Part shown: piece after piece, positions 6,797 to 15,365 of the stretch | Position numbering within the stretch: position 1 is the stretch's first letter | How the letters are laid out: each line of letters opens with the position of its first letter | Assembly (NCBI RefSeq): GCF_003259375.1 | Contig: NZ_QLLN01000003.1 | Location: 486,955 to 550,954 of the forward strand | DNA: 64,000 nt | Reading direction: 5' to 3' | Source of the DNA: Arenibacter echinorum | GTDB taxonomy: Bacteria > Bacteroidota > Bacteroidia > Flavobacteriales > Flavobacteriaceae | Notes under the pieces: generated by a model | The model's input: only the letters and a program-made list of their open reading frames with translations | What the model was told of the DNA's origin: nothing | The model's database searches: none | Position numbers and translations under genes: made by a program

Positions 6797-8782
6797 TTAT
6801 TCAAAGCGGTCAATTAGCTCATCCCCGTCTTCATATAAGTTCTCGGCGGTCGCCGCGTTGTTATTGACCTTCATAATCCATTTTTCATTTAGATATTTAC
6901 CATCCAAATCTGTGGTATAAGCCATTTCCGCCTCGTTCTTCTTATTGTAATCTGCCAAATACACATAATACAAACCATTCTCCTTATTGAAAAATTGCTT
7001 GGCACTAATCCCCTTGTGTTCTAGGTCGCTTATAAAGGAATCTACATTTTCTTTATTCTTATAAACGTTGGCTATCAAATAATAGCCTGTTTTTACCCCG
7101 GCAATGCCCGATTGCTGCTCCATCCTTATTGGTAATTTGGCGTAATCTTTATTCTCTTTTGGTAGTTTGGTGTAATCTTTATTGTCAGCATTATTTATGC
7201 TGTATATGGTTTTTTCCTGTATATCGGCAACAGCTGTTTCGTATTGTTCACTATTTATTTTCTGAAGGTCGGTTTTCATGTTCTGTTTTATTTCGTCTTT
7301 CAGTATTCGCACTAACATATCGAACCTCTTATCTATCTCCCGCTTATTTGCTGTCTCCAACGAGTCCTGTCTTAGTATAAGTCCGTCCAATATTAAACGA
7401 TTTTCATAAGCAAGGGTATTTTGGCACGCATCATTTTTGTCAGATTTGTCGGCATTAGCAGTGTTTACAGTAAGGTTTATTATATGATCTTTGGAGTCGT
7501 CATTTTTGGCGTATTGATTTTTAAGCAACTCTTTTAAAAGCAAGTGATTTTGGTAGGCCAACGAACTTTGACATTCGCAATTGCTTGTGCTACCGGTATC
7601 ATTACTAGAAGCTAATCTTAACATATCATTCCCAGAGCCCTCGTTATCAGTATATTCATCAATTACTTCTGAATATTGTTGATTATTTAATTTTATGTCT
7701 TGATCCCTTCGCTGTATTTCAGCTTTCAATTTCTTTATTTCTTTCTCATAGTTCTTTACTAGGGGGTCCGGTTTTTTCTTTTTGGTCGAGGTGGGTTTTC
7801 TATAGGTCGAATTTACAATTGGTCTCCTGGTATCCCCAAAGTCATTTTTAAAGGTGTAGGCCAAGGATAGTTCGTGGTTCCAACCTAGGCTAGCGCCGTA
7901 TTTTAAAAAATTCTTTTCAAATACATATCCAAGGGTCATCTTTTTACCAAGATTAAATCCGAGCCCCATAGACAAGCCATACCTATCATCAAAGGTAGAC
8001 TGCAGCCAACCATAATCTGGTAAGTCCAATAAAACCGATCCGGCTATTGAAAAATTCTCCTCCTCATCCCTGTGGACCTGTAACAAAGGCAAAATTCTAC
8101 CATTGGTAAACAAGCCTCTCCTAGCGTCGAGCTCGTGCGTATATTGGAGCGAGGCTTTTAGGGTTTTGTCGCTAAAATCGGTGATAACACTGTTGGTCGT
8201 TTGATTATAGCTGATAAGATCTTGTGCATACAGACCAAAATCCACCTGACCAATGGAGAGCACCGCTCCGGGCTGAAGGGCCAACCTGGTCTCTTTTCTG
8301 GCATCCAATATTTCCGGATCGTTTTCCGAAGCTATAATCCTGTTTTTATCTATTCCTGCGTTTAGATAGGTGATATTGGTTCCGAAACTTAAATTACTAT
8401 TCCGACCCAATTGTACAGAAGTGGCATAATTAGCGTTTATTCCAAATTCCTGCATAACACCTGCCCGATTGGTATAGATACCTATTCCCATGGCGGTATT
8501 ATCGTTCAATTTGTTGCCAAATCCCAGAAAATAGTTTTGATTATTGTCGTTAAAGGTGGCGTATTGATTTTGGTGTAGAATATTTACATAGGATTTGTTT
8601 TCCCTCACCAGTGAAAAAGCGGGATGGATTAAAAACCTATTGTAGACCAATTGGTTGTGATAGGAGGTAGAAGAGTTGAAATCAGAATTGGTTTCTTGAC
8701 AAAACACAGCATCATTGCAGAGTACAATGCAAAACAATGTTAGGAGTAATACCTTCTTAAAAATGGCACCTCTGCAGTTCAT
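6797..8782 (-). CDS. PorP/SprF-type outer-membrane protein fused to SPOR-like domain
   Basis: 661 residues. Signal peptide (about 1-28), then a PorP/SprF-like outer-membrane barrel (about 40-310; YNRFLIHPAFSLV, FLGFGNKLNDNTAMGIGIYTN, LALQPGAVLSIG). After this come a Lys-rich linker, a coiled coil (about 340-370), two related blocks (CQSSLAYQNHLLLKELL and CQNTLAYENRLILDGLI), and a C-terminal SPOR-like segment (about 565-645; GYYLIANVYKNKENVDSFI, GLYYVYLADYNKKNEAE). PorP/SprF proteins are usually near 300 residues and accompany type IX secretion or gliding adhesins. The C-terminal extension could place a glycan-binding domain in the periplasm. The gene upstream encodes a TPR/PD40 protein, the usual partner type. 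Confidence 0.8.
   Translation of the reverse strand: MNCRGAIFKKVLLLTLFCIVLCNDAVFCQETNSDFNSSTSYHNQLVYNRFLIHPAFSLVRENKSYVNILHQNQYATFNDNNQNYFLGFGNKLNDNTAMGIGIYTNRAGVMQEFGINANYATSVQLGRNSNLSFGTNITYLNAGIDKNRIIASENDPEILDARKETRLALQPGAVLSIGQVDFGLYAQDLISYNQTTNSVITDFSDKTLKASLQYTHELDARRGLFTNGRILPLLQVHRDEEENFSIAGSVLLDLPDYGWLQSTFDDRYGLSMGLGFNLGKKMTLGYVFEKNFLKYGASLGWNHELSLAYTFKNDFGDTRRPIVNSTYRKPTSTKKKKPDPLVKNYEKEIKKLKAEIQRRDQDIKLNNQQYSEVIDEYTDNEGSGNDMLRLASSNDTGSTSNCECQSSLAYQNHLLLKELLKNQYAKNDDSKDHIINLTVNTANADKSDKNDACQNTLAYENRLILDGLILRQDSLETANKREIDKRFDMLVRILKDEIKQNMKTDLQKINSEQYETAVADIQEKTIYSINNADNKDYTKLPKENKDYAKLPIRMEQQSGIAGVKTGYYLIANVYKNKENVDSFISDLEHKGISAKQFFNKENGLYYVYLADYNKKNEAEMAYTTDLDGKYLNEKWIMKVNNNAATAENLYEDGDELIDRFE
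7131..7190 (-). repeat. 30-bp tandem repeat inside the PorP-SPOR gene
   Basis: Two adjacent 30-base units (7131-7160 and 7161-7190), nearly identical over their first 23 bases, encode NKDYTKLPKE followed by NKDYAKLPIR in the linker before the SPOR-like domain. Looks like a recent in-frame duplication. Confidence 0.7.
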
Positions 8783-9036
8783 CCAAGGGGAAAAATTATT
8801 GTTATTCCGATTATAAATTGTTACTTATAATCATATAGTGCGTGTCTCTCGCTTAACTTGGATCATTCATCTTAAAAGGACCGCAAACCTGGTCGGGGCT
8901 TTAGAAAAATTTTGTTGAAATGGTCCAAAAAAATATAGAGGACCAAATTATAAATATGTAAGTAAATTCTTACTATGAATTTATCATAGTATTACGCCGG
9001 TGCATTTTATCCGATGTATAATAATTGATGAAAGCC

Positions 9037-10317
9037 TTACTCCTCAAAAACAGTATTTGTGTAATTAATTTGCGCCTTGTCATCAATACTTTCCATAATA
9101 TTGAATTGCTTTTTCTCCAATAACCTGTCCCTTTTCTCTTTGGAATAAGTGAACGCTACCATTTGAGGATTACTTTTACTTTCACCTCTATTGGACATAA
9201 CATACCCCATTCCGTTTTTACCTGTTAGTAAAATTGAAAAGTCATCTTCAACACTATTTATGTCGGTTCCAAGGTTAACGGAAGTCCCCACTTTCCTTTG
9301 ATCAACCTGAACCATGTATACGTCTAGTCCTCCTAAACCTTTTCTACCTTCCGAAGCAAAGACCAGAGAAGTACCCCCTATTATTTTTGGATAAAGATCG
9401 TTATCGTCAGTGTTCACTTTTTCACCTAAATTTTTTGCTATACTAAAAGAACCGTCGTTTTGAATGTCTGCTACATAGATATCATATTTCCCAAACGTAC
9501 CGGGCATATTGGAGGCAAAGAACAATCTTTTTCCGTCCGGTGAAACGGTAGGATGAATAGCAGAATAATACTTGGGCGCCAATGCAACTTCTTTTATGTT
9601 CTGCCATTCCCCGTTTACTTTATTGGCTTTGAATATTCTGTGTACCAATTCCTTTTTTGATAGGACCCCATACAAAGGTTTGGTATATACGGCCTTACTA
9701 AAAAAGGCAGTGCTACCATCTTCGGTGATCGCAATTGGCGCATTATAGGCAAATTTAAACTTTTCCTTATCCTCAATGTCAGATACCAACTCATTTTCCA
9801 AACCCAGATCCTCCAGAGTCAATTCCTTGGATACCACCTGCTCTTGCGGTTGTTGAAAATTGAAATCCTTATATTTATTCACTTTTTTAGGATGATTGTT
9901 TTTTTCTCCTGGGGTACCGTTTATTTGATAGTCCCCTTTAATTTGGGCCAACCAATCCTTATCGATGGAAGTACTTTCCACCACCGTAGATCTAATTTTT
10001 TTTAGTGCGAAAAGATACCGCTCATAATAACTTGCCTTTGCCGAAGAACTGGAGTTTATATCAATTAACTTTTTATACCAAAATATAGCTTCCTCATAAT
10101 TTTCGACCAAAAAGTTGGCGTTGCCAAGGTCCTCGAATATTTCGTTTTCCTTATAACCTAGTTTTAGAAGTTGTTGATACTTGTCAGCTCTTTTGCTGTT
10201 TTGGTAATCATTGGACTTGCTGTTGGTGGTAACAGTGGATTCTTGGGCGGACAAAGAACAGAAGAATAACGTAATAATGCAGCCGAGTATCCCTTTAAAG
10301 CTATTGGATAGGTTCAT
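9037..10317 (-). CDS. TPR/PD40 beta-propeller protein, PorE-like but without OmpA domain
   Basis: 426 residues with a signal peptide (about 1-25), a TPR-like helical region (about 38-110; YENEIFEDLGNANFLVENYEEAIFWYKKLI is its core) and PD40 propeller repeats (about 195-400; HPTVSPDGKRLFFASNMPGTFGKYDIYVADI, DLYPKIIGGTSLVFASEGRKGLGGLDVYMV). In the PorE-type proteins that pair with PorP/SprF, a peptidoglycan-binding OmpA domain follows; here the protein ends after the propeller and no OmpA-coding sequence is present in the 254 bases downstream. The next gene is the PorP-SPOR fusion, so the wall-binding function may have moved to the partner. Confidence 0.8.
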   Translation of the reverse strand: MNLSNSFKGILGCIITLFFCSLSAQESTVTTNSKSNDYQNSKRADKYQQLLKLGYKENEIFEDLGNANFLVENYEEAIFWYKKLIDINSSSSAKASYYERYLFALKKIRSTVVESTSIDKDWLAQIKGDYQINGTPGEKNNHPKKVNKYKDFNFQQPQEQVVSKELTLEDLGLENELVSDIEDKEKFKFAYNAPIAITEDGSTAFFSKAVYTKPLYGVLSKKELVHRIFKANKVNGEWQNIKEVALAPKYYSAIHPTVSPDGKRLFFASNMPGTFGKYDIYVADIQNDGSFSIAKNLGEKVNTDDNDLYPKIIGGTSLVFASEGRKGLGGLDVYMVQVDQRKVGTSVNLGTDINSVEDDFSILLTGKNGMGYVMSNRGESKSNPQMVAFTYSKEKRDRLLEKKQFNIMESIDDKAQINYTNTVFEE

Positions 10318-10476
10318 ATTATTAGATATTGGGGTGTTAAACTAGACAAAGGTCTATTAATTTGTAGGAATAATTATTAGTAAAATTTCATAGGTTTTTG
10401 TTTTTATTTAAATCTTTCTTCATCCAATTTGGATTTACTGGGGTAGGTGGTAGGCTTTATCCTATTAAGGTTGTAT

Positions 10477-10509
10477 AAAAAAATGACCCCAATAAAATCG
10501 AGGCCATTT
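10477..10509 (-). terminator. Terminator after truncated haemoglobin gene
   Basis: On the minus strand AAATGGCC (10509-10502) pairs with GGTCATTT (10488-10481), one G-U pair, followed by a seven-T run. Lies about 60 bases past the haemoglobin stop codon. Confidence 0.7.
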
Positions 10510-10570
10510 AAAAAATTAATGATCAATTGCTTATACATTTATGTGCCATAAGCCATGGCTACAATTCCAA

Positions 10571-10945
10571 CTATAGCCGAATAACTCCTCCTTTAAGGGA
10601 ATATAGAATTGCGAGAACGTCTTTTTTTTCTTCATCTCCATATTTGTTTTTGTCCATGGCTTCCAGAATGTCGTCCATAACGGCCAAATACTCCTGCTCT
10701 GAAATATTCATTCCCTTATGAGTTGTAACCATATCCCTTCCCTTATACTCCTGGGGGCCACCTGCACCGGCACAAAAGAAGTGTACCGTATGATGCTTTA
10801 TAAGCTTGAGTCGGTCCGGTTGGTCCATATACGGTACAAACCGTGGACTAACGGTCGGATTACTCATGTGTAGATCAACCACGTCATCCACTAGTTTTGT
10901 AATCCCTTTTAATTCTCCCAATCTGTTGTAAAGTGTCCTTGCCAT
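10571..10945 (-). CDS. Group 1 truncated haemoglobin
   Basis: 124-residue 2-on-2 globin. The proximal haem His is H76 in TTHKGMNIS, matching the family pattern, and FCAGAGGPQEYKGRDM marks the helix E region. Proteins of this class bind O2 or NO and are linked to NO detoxification or oxygen handling. Cytoplasmic and transcribed alone, with a terminator behind it. It sits next to a sigma/anti-sigma pair and a SOD gene, which fits a stress role, but no direct link is shown. Confidence 0.9.
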   Translation of the reverse strand: MARTLYNRLGELKGITKLVDDVVDLHMSNPTVSPRFVPYMDQPDRLKLIKHHTVHFFCAGAGGPQEYKGRDMVTTHKGMNISEQEYLAVMDDILEAMDKNKYGDEEKKDVLAILYSLKGGVIRL

Positions 10946-11101
10946 AATGTTTTATTTTGATGATTAAAGTAATTACATCAAGTTTAGGCTCTTTTCTGAA
11001 AAGGCAATTGTTCAATTCATTCAAAAAAGTAGATTTTTAGTTCATTTATTACCTAAAAGACCCATTTTAAAAAGGTAAAGCTGAATAAGACAAATTTTCA
11101 G

Positions 11102-11143
11102 AAAAGAAAGGGTCTGTGGGGATTAATTCCAGCACAAACCCTT
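11102..11143 (-). terminator. Terminator after anti-sigma gene
   Basis: On the minus strand AAGGGTTTGTG (11143-11133) pairs with CACAGACCCTT (11118-11108) apart from one mismatch, followed by TTCTTTTC. Located just downstream of the anti-sigma stop codon. Confidence 0.75.
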
Positions 11144-11177
11144 CTTACTTATTATTTCCATGGCTATTTCCCAATTG

Positions 11178-11966
11178 CTAAGATGTGGCCACACCTAAAG
11201 TATAGAGCTGTTCCAAATTGGGAGATTCACTACCGCCTGCAGGTTCCAAAGTAATTCCGAATGCCTCTGACTCGTTGGGGTTGGCCAAGGCAAACACCTT
11301 ATTGTCATCATCAACAAAATCCTCCAACAGCCCCATGCTGGTTGGTGTCAACGGATTTAATTTCAGGGACCATACTTGGTAAACAAATCCATTTGGAGGA
11401 TCGGGTAGGCCTTGCGCATCTATATACACCTTCTTTTCCTCCTTGTTCCAATAAGCTTTAGCGTAAGAGGTAGGGGAGACGGTCTGTCCTCCCAGTGCTA
11501 CTACCGTTATATTCTTGTCACGAATGGTATTCAATAAATCTTCGGTTTTGGCCAAAGAATTTTCGGAATCGGCAATCTGCTGTTCCATAACATCATTCTC
11601 CCTTGAAACTACTTCTAGATCTAATTTCAATTGATCGTTCTGTTGATAGAGCCATATTGAACCTCCCAAAAATAATAAGGATGCGGCCCAGCCCAAATAG
11701 GCCGTCCAACTTACCTTATTCCTAATCGGCTCAGTTTTGACAATACCCGCCTTGGCCATTCTATTCTGGATATCACTAAATCCTTTTGTTCCAGGGGAAA
11801 CGGACTTGGTCAATGACAAAACGGAAGCTTCAATGTCCTCAATTTCCTTTTTTATCTCAGGGTACTTCTCCGCATTTAGATACACCTCCAAATTTTCTAA
11901 TTCGGAAAGGGTACCTGCAACATAAAGTTCCAATATACCTGATGTTATGTATTCCTTTGTATCCAT
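11178..11966 (-). CDS. RskA-like anti-sigma factor
   Basis: 262 residues: cytosolic N-terminal part (about 1-88) that would hold the sigma factor, one transmembrane helix (about 90-106, YLGWAASLLFLGGSIWLY), a periplasmic coiled coil (about 108-150), and an RskA C-terminal domain ending in FGITLEPAGGSESPNLEQLY. The N-terminal part lacks the His/Cys zinc motif of ZAS anti-sigma factors, so release is probably by proteolysis and not thiol oxidation. It starts one base after the stop of the ECF sigma gene, so the two are translationally linked. Confidence 0.9.
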   Translation of the reverse strand: MDTKEYITSGILELYVAGTLSELENLEVYLNAEKYPEIKKEIEDIEASVLSLTKSVSPGTKGFSDIQNRMAKAGIVKTEPIRNKVSWTAYLGWAASLLFLGGSIWLYQQNDQLKLDLEVVSRENDVMEQQIADSENSLAKTEDLLNTIRDKNITVVALGGQTVSPTSYAKAYWNKEEKKVYIDAQGLPDPPNGFVYQVWSLKLNPLTPTSMGLLEDFVDDDNKVFALANPNESEAFGITLEPAGGSESPNLEQLYTLGVATS

Positions 11967-11967
11967 A

Positions 11968-12501
11968 TTATAATGCCATATTCGTCCTTATTTGGGAAAT
12001 ACAACTTCTATTTCTTGTCTTTACCGTTCCCAATGGAATGTCCAATTCTTTTGATACTTCTTTCTGTGTAAGCCCTTTAAAATAAAGTAACTCTATGATC
12101 TCGATACACTTGTCCTTTAAATTTACCATTAGTTTTTTTAACCCAATGATATCTTCCTTGCCATCTTCACTATCCGTCATACTTTCCAAAATACCTACGA
12201 AGTAATCAGCGGAAAAGTTCTTTTTACTATTTTTATGCGCCTTACTACGTAATTCATCGATAGCCGCATTCCTCGCAATATTTAATATCCAGGTAAAGAA
12301 CCGCCCTTTGGAGGCATTGTAGCTCTCGGCATTGTTCCATGCCTTCATAAAAACATCCTGACAAATCTCTTCGGCAACATTGTTATTCTTTACAATAGTA
12401 TTTATTACCCCACATATATTTTCGGAATACATATTGTAAAGCTTTTGAAAAGCACCAGCATCCTTTTTTTGAAATTGTTCTACAATTATTTCTAATTCCA
12501 T
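11968..12501 (-). CDS. ECF RNA polymerase sigma factor
   Basis: 177 residues with sigma-70 region 2 (about 8-75; FQKLYNMYSENICGVI, EEICQDVFMKAWNN, GRFFTWILNIARNAAID) and region 4 (about 115-170; KCIEIIELLYFKGLTQKEVSKELDIPLGTVKTR). No extra domain. Its cognate anti-sigma follows at once. The sodC terminator lies just upstream, so the pair has its own promoter in a very short 70-base gap or reads through from sodC. Confidence 0.93.
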   Translation of the reverse strand: MELEIIVEQFQKKDAGAFQKLYNMYSENICGVINTIVKNNNVAEEICQDVFMKAWNNAESYNASKGRFFTWILNIARNAAIDELRSKAHKNSKKNFSADYFVGILESMTDSEDGKEDIIGLKKLMVNLKDKCIEIIELLYFKGLTQKEVSKELDIPLGTVKTRNRSCISQIRTNMAL

Positions 12502-12521
12502 TCAAGAATTTTTTTAAAGAT

Positions 12522-12547
12522 AAAAAAAGCTGCCCAAAAAGCAGCTT
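12522..12547 (-). terminator. Terminator between sodC and sigma gene
   Basis: On the minus strand AAGCTGC and GCAGCTT form a 7-bp stem with loop TTTTTGG, followed by seven or more Ts. Ends the sodC transcript 24 bases past its stop. Confidence 0.85.
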
Positions 12548-12570
12548 AATAATTTTTTCCAAATTGATCA

Positions 12571-13158
12571 CTATTCTATAATTCCGGCACAACTTATCCT
12601 GCCTCCCGCATCCCCAGTAGGTTGGGTAACAAAATCATCTTCCCCTTCATGTACTATTATTCCTTTTCCGATTAGATTTTTGGTCTCGTCCCCACATCCT
12701 ATGCACCATTCATCAGTAGAGAACTCCACAGTTGCATTTCCTTCCGCATCTGCTGTGAAATTTCCAATATCTCCCCTGTGATAGCCTTCTGTGGAACCCC
12801 ATTCACCATGAGGGGCAAATGTCGGATTCCAATGTCCACCGGTAGATTTTCCATCGGCCGAAGAACAGTCTGCTTTTTCATGGATATGAATCGCGTGCTC
12901 CCCGGGGGTCAGTCCGGATAAGTTGGCATTCATACTTACCGTTCCGTTTTCTTCGGTAAAGCTTACCTCGCCTTTAACATTACTATCACTTTTAGGTTCC
13001 AATGAGAACTTAAGGGTCTTAACCATGACTTCCTCTTTTATTTCCTCGGTCATTGCTTCAACATTTTCCATGGTGTCTTTGGTTTCCTTCTTTGCCTCCT
13101 TACAACTGTAGGAACCGAGGAAAAGTAATACCAATGTCAATAATATTATATTTTTCAT
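12571..13158 (-). CDS. sodC: Cu/Zn superoxide dismutase, lipoprotein
   Basis: 195 residues. The N-terminal signal ends in a lipobox (FLGSYSC), so it is probably lipid-anchored in the envelope. The SOD fold shows metal-ligand motifs HAIHIHEKADC, GGHWNPTFAPHG, YHRGDIGNF and IIVHEGEDDF, and the C-terminal disulfide region GRISCAGII. It converts superoxide to peroxide in the periplasm. An acidic linker (about 25-45) separates the lipid anchor from the domain. A terminator isolates it from the sigma operon downstream. Confidence 0.93.
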   Translation of the reverse strand: MKNIILLTLVLLFLGSYSCKEAKKETKDTMENVEAMTEEIKEEVMVKTLKFSLEPKSDSNVKGEVSFTEENGTVSMNANLSGLTPGEHAIHIHEKADCSSADGKSTGGHWNPTFAPHGEWGSTEGYHRGDIGNFTADAEGNATVEFSTDEWCIGCGDETKNLIGKGIIVHEGEDDFVTQPTGDAGGRISCAGIIE

Positions 13159-13274
13159 CTTTCTTTTTTTTAGGTTCTCCTAAAAATACCAATTTTGGGA
13201 AAAGATGTCAAGCCAAGAAGGGATACGCGTTATTTTATAACTTAATTGAGTCAAAAATTGATCTACATATATTA

Positions 13275-13313
13275 ATAATCCCCGTATTTGTACAAAACAA
13301 ATACGGGGATTAT
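13275..13313. terminator. Strong hairpin downstream of YceI gene
   Basis: Perfect 17-bp stem (13275-13291 with 13297-13313) and a 5-base loop, containing CCCCG/CGGGG. It is about 67 bases past the YceI stop codon on the minus strand, where it would end transcription or protect the mRNA 3' end. The following T-tract is weak in both directions. Confidence 0.65.
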
Positions 13314-13379
13314 CTATAAAACCTTTTTTATCTCAAAGGAAGAGAATTTAGACAATGCCCCTTCCTGAATAGTAAAGAA

Positions 13380-14021
13380 TTATTTTTCTTGCAAAAGGAC
13401 ATCGGCATGAACGGCAACCTCGCTCCAAGTCTTACTAACACCGTCCTTGCCCGTATGCAATACTTCACAGGCTTTGTTTATGGATGCCACTGCATTTAAG
13501 GCATCCCAATTCTCCAAATTCATTACACCGCTAAAGGAATAGCTGTTATCTCCGGACATTTCATGATCTAGTGGAATATTGGCAGTTTTTCCGTTTAGTG
13601 TAACGTCAATAGAACAATTATCCTCCCCTGATACTTTAAATACCCCTGAAATAAGTTCTGTATTATCCATAACACCGAAAAAGAATTCCAAAATCTTGGG
13701 ATCTCTGGTACCGGTAGCATCATTCGTAAACAGACTGCTCACGGGAATGTTAAAAGTGGTACCGTTCAGGGCCTCCATAGCTGTACTGCCTTCCGTGGTA
13801 TTTGTAATATTAATTTTGGTAAACTTCCCACCAACAGGTAATTTATCTGTGGTCTTATAGGCCGTAAAACTTACTTTGGTAGAATCTTTGACCAGGCTAA
13901 ATTTTTCAGAAGAGGCTGCCTCCAATTCTACGGCACCACCATCTTGCCCTTTTTTGGCATCCTTACAGCTTATTCCAGTAATTAAAAGTAAACTTAAGCA
14001 TGCAAAAGCGATTTTTTTCAT
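13380..14021 (-). CDS. YceI-family lipoprotein
   Basis: 213 residues with a signal ending in lipobox TGISC, then a YceI lipocalin-like beta-barrel (about 38-210; SLVKDSTKVSFTAYKTTDKLPVGGKF at its start, INKACEVLHTGKDGVSKTWSEV near its end). YceI proteins bind isoprenoid quinones or other lipophilic molecules in the periplasm and are often stress-induced. Stands alone between two minus-strand genes, with a strong hairpin after it. Confidence 0.88.
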   Translation of the reverse strand: MKKIAFACLSLLLITGISCKDAKKGQDGGAVELEAASSEKFSLVKDSTKVSFTAYKTTDKLPVGGKFTKINITNTTEGSTAMEALNGTTFNIPVSSLFTNDATGTRDPKILEFFFGVMDNTELISGVFKVSGEDNCSIDVTLNGKTANIPLDHEMSGDNSYSFSGVMNLENWDALNAVASINKACEVLHTGKDGVSKTWSEVAVHADVLLQEK

Positions 14022-14143
14022 GATATTTTATTTGAAATATTAGCGATAAAGTTAAGCATAAAAAATGTTGTCGAACAATTCTTTAAAATGAATTAATCAT
14101 ATTTTAATAAAGCTCTACTATCTGGGAGGGTGCATTAGCAATT

Positions 14144-15361
14144 CTAATTGTTCAATAAAGTAGTGGTGATTTTTATTTCGCTTTTCAACGTTCTGTGGAC
14201 CGGGCATTTATCCGCAATTTCCATGATTCGAGTTATTTGCTTATCGTCCAAGCTGCCCGTAAGTTTGATGGCCCTCTGAAATGTATCTATTTTTGCCTCG
14301 CTCGAATCACAGTTATGACAATCGTCAGCATGTAATTTTTGATAGGAGGTATGCACTTCCACATTTTCTAAAGGCCATTTCTTTCTTTTGGCATACATCT
14401 GTATGGTCATTACCGTACAGGCGGACAGGCCGGCCGATACCAATTCGTAAGGTGAGGGACCAAAATTATTGCCTCCATAGGAAACAGGCTCATCCGCGGT
14501 GATATAATGACTACCCACTTTCATTTGTGTCGTAAATCCATCAGTACTATCCAAACTGGCTACCACTTCTTTTTCCGTTTCCAAGGCTATGGCCCCGGGC
14601 ATCTCCAAATACCTTTTAGACCATTTTCCAATTATTTCTCCGGCATAGGAAGCGTCATTGGGGTTGCTTAACAAATGGTCTGCTCCGTCAAGGGAAACAA
14701 AGCTTTTTGGATGGTGTACGGCAATGTAAATCTCCTCAGCATTTTTTATTTCCACAACATTGTCCTGAGGAGAGTGAAGAATCAAAATAGATTTTCGGAT
14801 ATTCTTTAAAGTTTCCTGAAAGGAATGCGATTTTAAATCTTCCAAGAACTGCTTTTTTATGGTAAAGCTTCTTCCTCCAATATTTACCTCGGCAGTTCCT
14901 TTATCATTAATGGATTCGATATCATTTTTGAAAATATGTTTCACATGTACAGGATTGGACGGCGCTCCTATAGTTACAACGGCCCTTATGGAGGATATTT
15001 TTTGCGCGGCAAGAATAGCTGCGGCCCCTCCCAAGGAATGGCCAATGATCAATGTTGGTGAAGTGTAATGCTCTTCTAAATATTTGGCCGCTTCCAATAA
15101 ATCCTCCACATTTCCAGAGAAATTGGAATCCGAAAATTCCCCTTCACTTTCACCAAGACCAGTGAAATCGAATCGCAAAACCCCAAAGCCTTCAGCAGTT
15201 AGGGCCCTACTAATATTCCTAATAGCGGTAAAGTTTTTATTACAGGTAAAACAATGCGCAAAAAGCACAAAATTATGTGGGTGTTGGTTTGCAGGAAGGG
15301 ATAAACGCCCTACCAAGGTTTCTCCGCCCACATTTTTAAAACTTACTTTTTGATGGTTCAT
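14144..15361 (-). CDS. Fusion of alpha/beta hydrolase and OsmC-family protein
   Basis: 405 residues from the ATG at 15361, chosen because it gives the conserved MNHQKVSFKN start and a four-base spacing from the upstream gene. N-terminal alpha/beta hydrolase (about 1-250): nucleophile elbow GHSLGG, late His in DGADHLL. C-terminal OsmC/Ohr-like domain (about 265-405): VGSHYITADEPVSYGGNNFGP, SACTVMTIQMYA and KCPVHRTL, containing two separated Cys, the peroxidatic and resolving pair typical of the family. OsmC domains reduce organic hydroperoxides. The fusion is known in several phyla; the hydrolase part might release the acyl peroxide substrate. Confidence 0.9.
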   Translation of the reverse strand: MNHQKVSFKNVGGETLVGRLSLPANQHPHNFVLFAHCFTCNKNFTAIRNISRALTAEGFGVLRFDFTGLGESEGEFSDSNFSGNVEDLLEAAKYLEEHYTSPTLIIGHSLGGAAAILAAQKISSIRAVVTIGAPSNPVHVKHIFKNDIESINDKGTAEVNIGGRSFTIKKQFLEDLKSHSFQETLKNIRKSILILHSPQDNVVEIKNAEEIYIAVHHPKSFVSLDGADHLLSNPNDASYAGEIIGKWSKRYLEMPGAIALETEKEVVASLDSTDGFTTQMKVGSHYITADEPVSYGGNNFGPSPYELVSAGLSACTVMTIQMYAKRKKWPLENVEVHTSYQKLHADDCHNCDSSEAKIDTFQRAIKLTGSLDDKQITRIMEIADKCPVHRTLKSEIKITTTLLNN

Positions 15362-15365
15362 AATA

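Noticed and set aside
13053-13319. Plus-strand 88-residue frame near the sodC start
   Set aside because: Overlaps the sodC signal region antisense and ends in the YceI downstream hairpin; no promoter.
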